Shown one piece after another: positions 4,631 to 5,182 of a DNA stretch of 5,182 nt. This DNA comes from a bacterium UBA1790. Its GTDB lineage: Bacteria > Bacteroidota > Bacteroidia > Bacteroidales > Muribaculaceae. Made by a program: the position numbers and the translations under genes. The notes below the pieces were generated by a model, which made no database searches, was not told the origin of the DNA, and saw only the letters and a list, made by a program, of their open reading frames with translations. The DNA lies in contig DCGA01000083.1 of the NCBI GenBank assembly GCA_002314465.1, forward strand, positions 1-5,182, in the 5' to 3' direction. The first letter of the stretch is position 1. The number at the start of each line of letters is the position of its first letter.

Positions 4631-5182
4631 ATGAATGTACTAATTATTAACGCAAGTCCTCGTCGCAAGGGGCTTGTGTCGCAAATGCTCGATATCATTG
4701 CCGGCGAGGCCGAGAATGTCGGCGCACAGGTAGAACGTGTAAATGTGAATGACCTTACCATAAAGCCTTGCATGGGCTGCATGGCATGCCGCACTAAGGG
4801 CAAATGCGTATTGCCCGACGACGATGCGCAGCGTGTGCTGTCGATGATTCAGGCGGCCGACCGCATCGTGGTGGGAGCGCCGTGTTACTGGGGCAACCTT
4901 CCTGGTCAGTTGAAACTGATGTTTGACCGCATGGTGTATGGCATGATGGAAGATACCAAGTATTTCCCGGCTCCGCTCATGAAGGGCAAGCGCGCCGTCG
5001 TGGTGAGCACCTGCACCACTGCATGGCCATGGAACATCGTCTTCCGCCAGACCCGTGGCGTGGTGAATGCACTGCGCGAGATATTTGGTTACTCGGGCAT
5101 TAAGATTGTTGCCAACGTGCAGCGTGGAGGCACCCACTTCGGTTGCAAGGAACTCACCGGCCGCGACCGCAGCAAGTGTGTG
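4631..5182 (+). CDS. Flavodoxin-fold oxidoreductase, iron-sulfur flavoprotein-like (3' end outside window)
   Basis: The first 184 residues of an NAD(P)H-dependent FMN reductase-type protein; no stop occurs before the window ends. The N-terminus MNVLIINASPRRKG holds the FMN phosphate-binding loop (7-11). PCMGCMACRTKGKC (46-59) supplies four cysteines (47, 50, 53, 59) spaced CX2CX2CX5C, which fits the compact cluster motif (CX2CX2CX4-7C) of archaeal and bacterial iron-sulfur flavoproteins. APCYWGNLPGQLKLMFDR (83-100) is the typical family segment around the flavin ring. An FMN- and [4Fe-4S]-dependent cytosolic electron carrier or reductase is therefore likely; its substrate is unknown. The start ATG lies one base after the preceding stop, indicating coupling. 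A histidine-rich antisense reading frame over this gene is a shadow. Confidence 0.88.
   Translation, partial: MNVLIINASPRRKGLVSQMLDIIAGEAENVGAQVERVNVNDLTIKPCMGCMACRTKGKCVLPDDDAQRVLSMIQAADRIVVGAPCYWGNLPGQLKLMFDRMVYGMMEDTKYFPAPLMKGKRAVVVSTCTTAWPWNIVFRQTRGVVNALREIFGYSGIKIVANVQRGGTHFGCKELTGRDRSKCV

Noticed and set aside
4640..5137. 165-residue histidine-rich minus-strand open frame
   Set aside because: It is the complement of the flavoprotein gene, whose conserved motifs on the + strand are clear; the many histidines come from antisense ATG/GTG codons.

Overview
The window looks like chromosomal DNA of a Bacteroidales bacterium; Muribaculaceae is a guess from codon style. The evidence is two promoters with the Bacteroidales -7 box (TAnnTTTG, at 3484-3491 and 3985-3992), AT-rich gene starts without Shine-Dalgarno sequences, MKK/MKR signal peptides, and heavy GGT/GCT/CTC/CCC/GTA codon use in the glp genes. 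All supported genes lie on the + strand.

Positions 1-1732 hold a short leader and glpK (glycerol kinase). The leader and the first ~70 codons look different from the rest. They carry two strong Shine-Dalgarno sequences, a GTG start, and GCG/CCG/GGA/GTG-rich codons. From about position 460, inside the conserved GITNQRET motif, codon use switches abruptly to the Bacteroidales style. This points to a mosaic gene or to an assembly chimera, and it is the main anomaly of the window.

Positions 1733-3388 hold glpF (glycerol facilitator, inner membrane) and a 247-residue secreted, probably outer-membrane beta-barrel protein, ending at a clear intrinsic terminator. The glpK-glpF gap contains a long hairpin with two competing folds. 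Together the three genes suggest a glycerol route: possible outer-membrane passage (inferred), diffusion through GlpF, then trapping as glycerol 3-phosphate by GlpK.

Positions 3389-3949 are a single-gene unit: promoter, a 126-residue secreted protein with a possible double-psi beta-barrel-like C-terminal half, and a terminator. Positions 3950-5182 begin a second operon: promoter, a 202-residue exported protein with two C-terminal membrane helices, and, after a single base, a flavodoxin-fold iron-sulfur flavoprotein-like oxidoreductase that runs off the window.

No RNA genes, insertion sequences, CRISPR arrays or attachment sites were seen.
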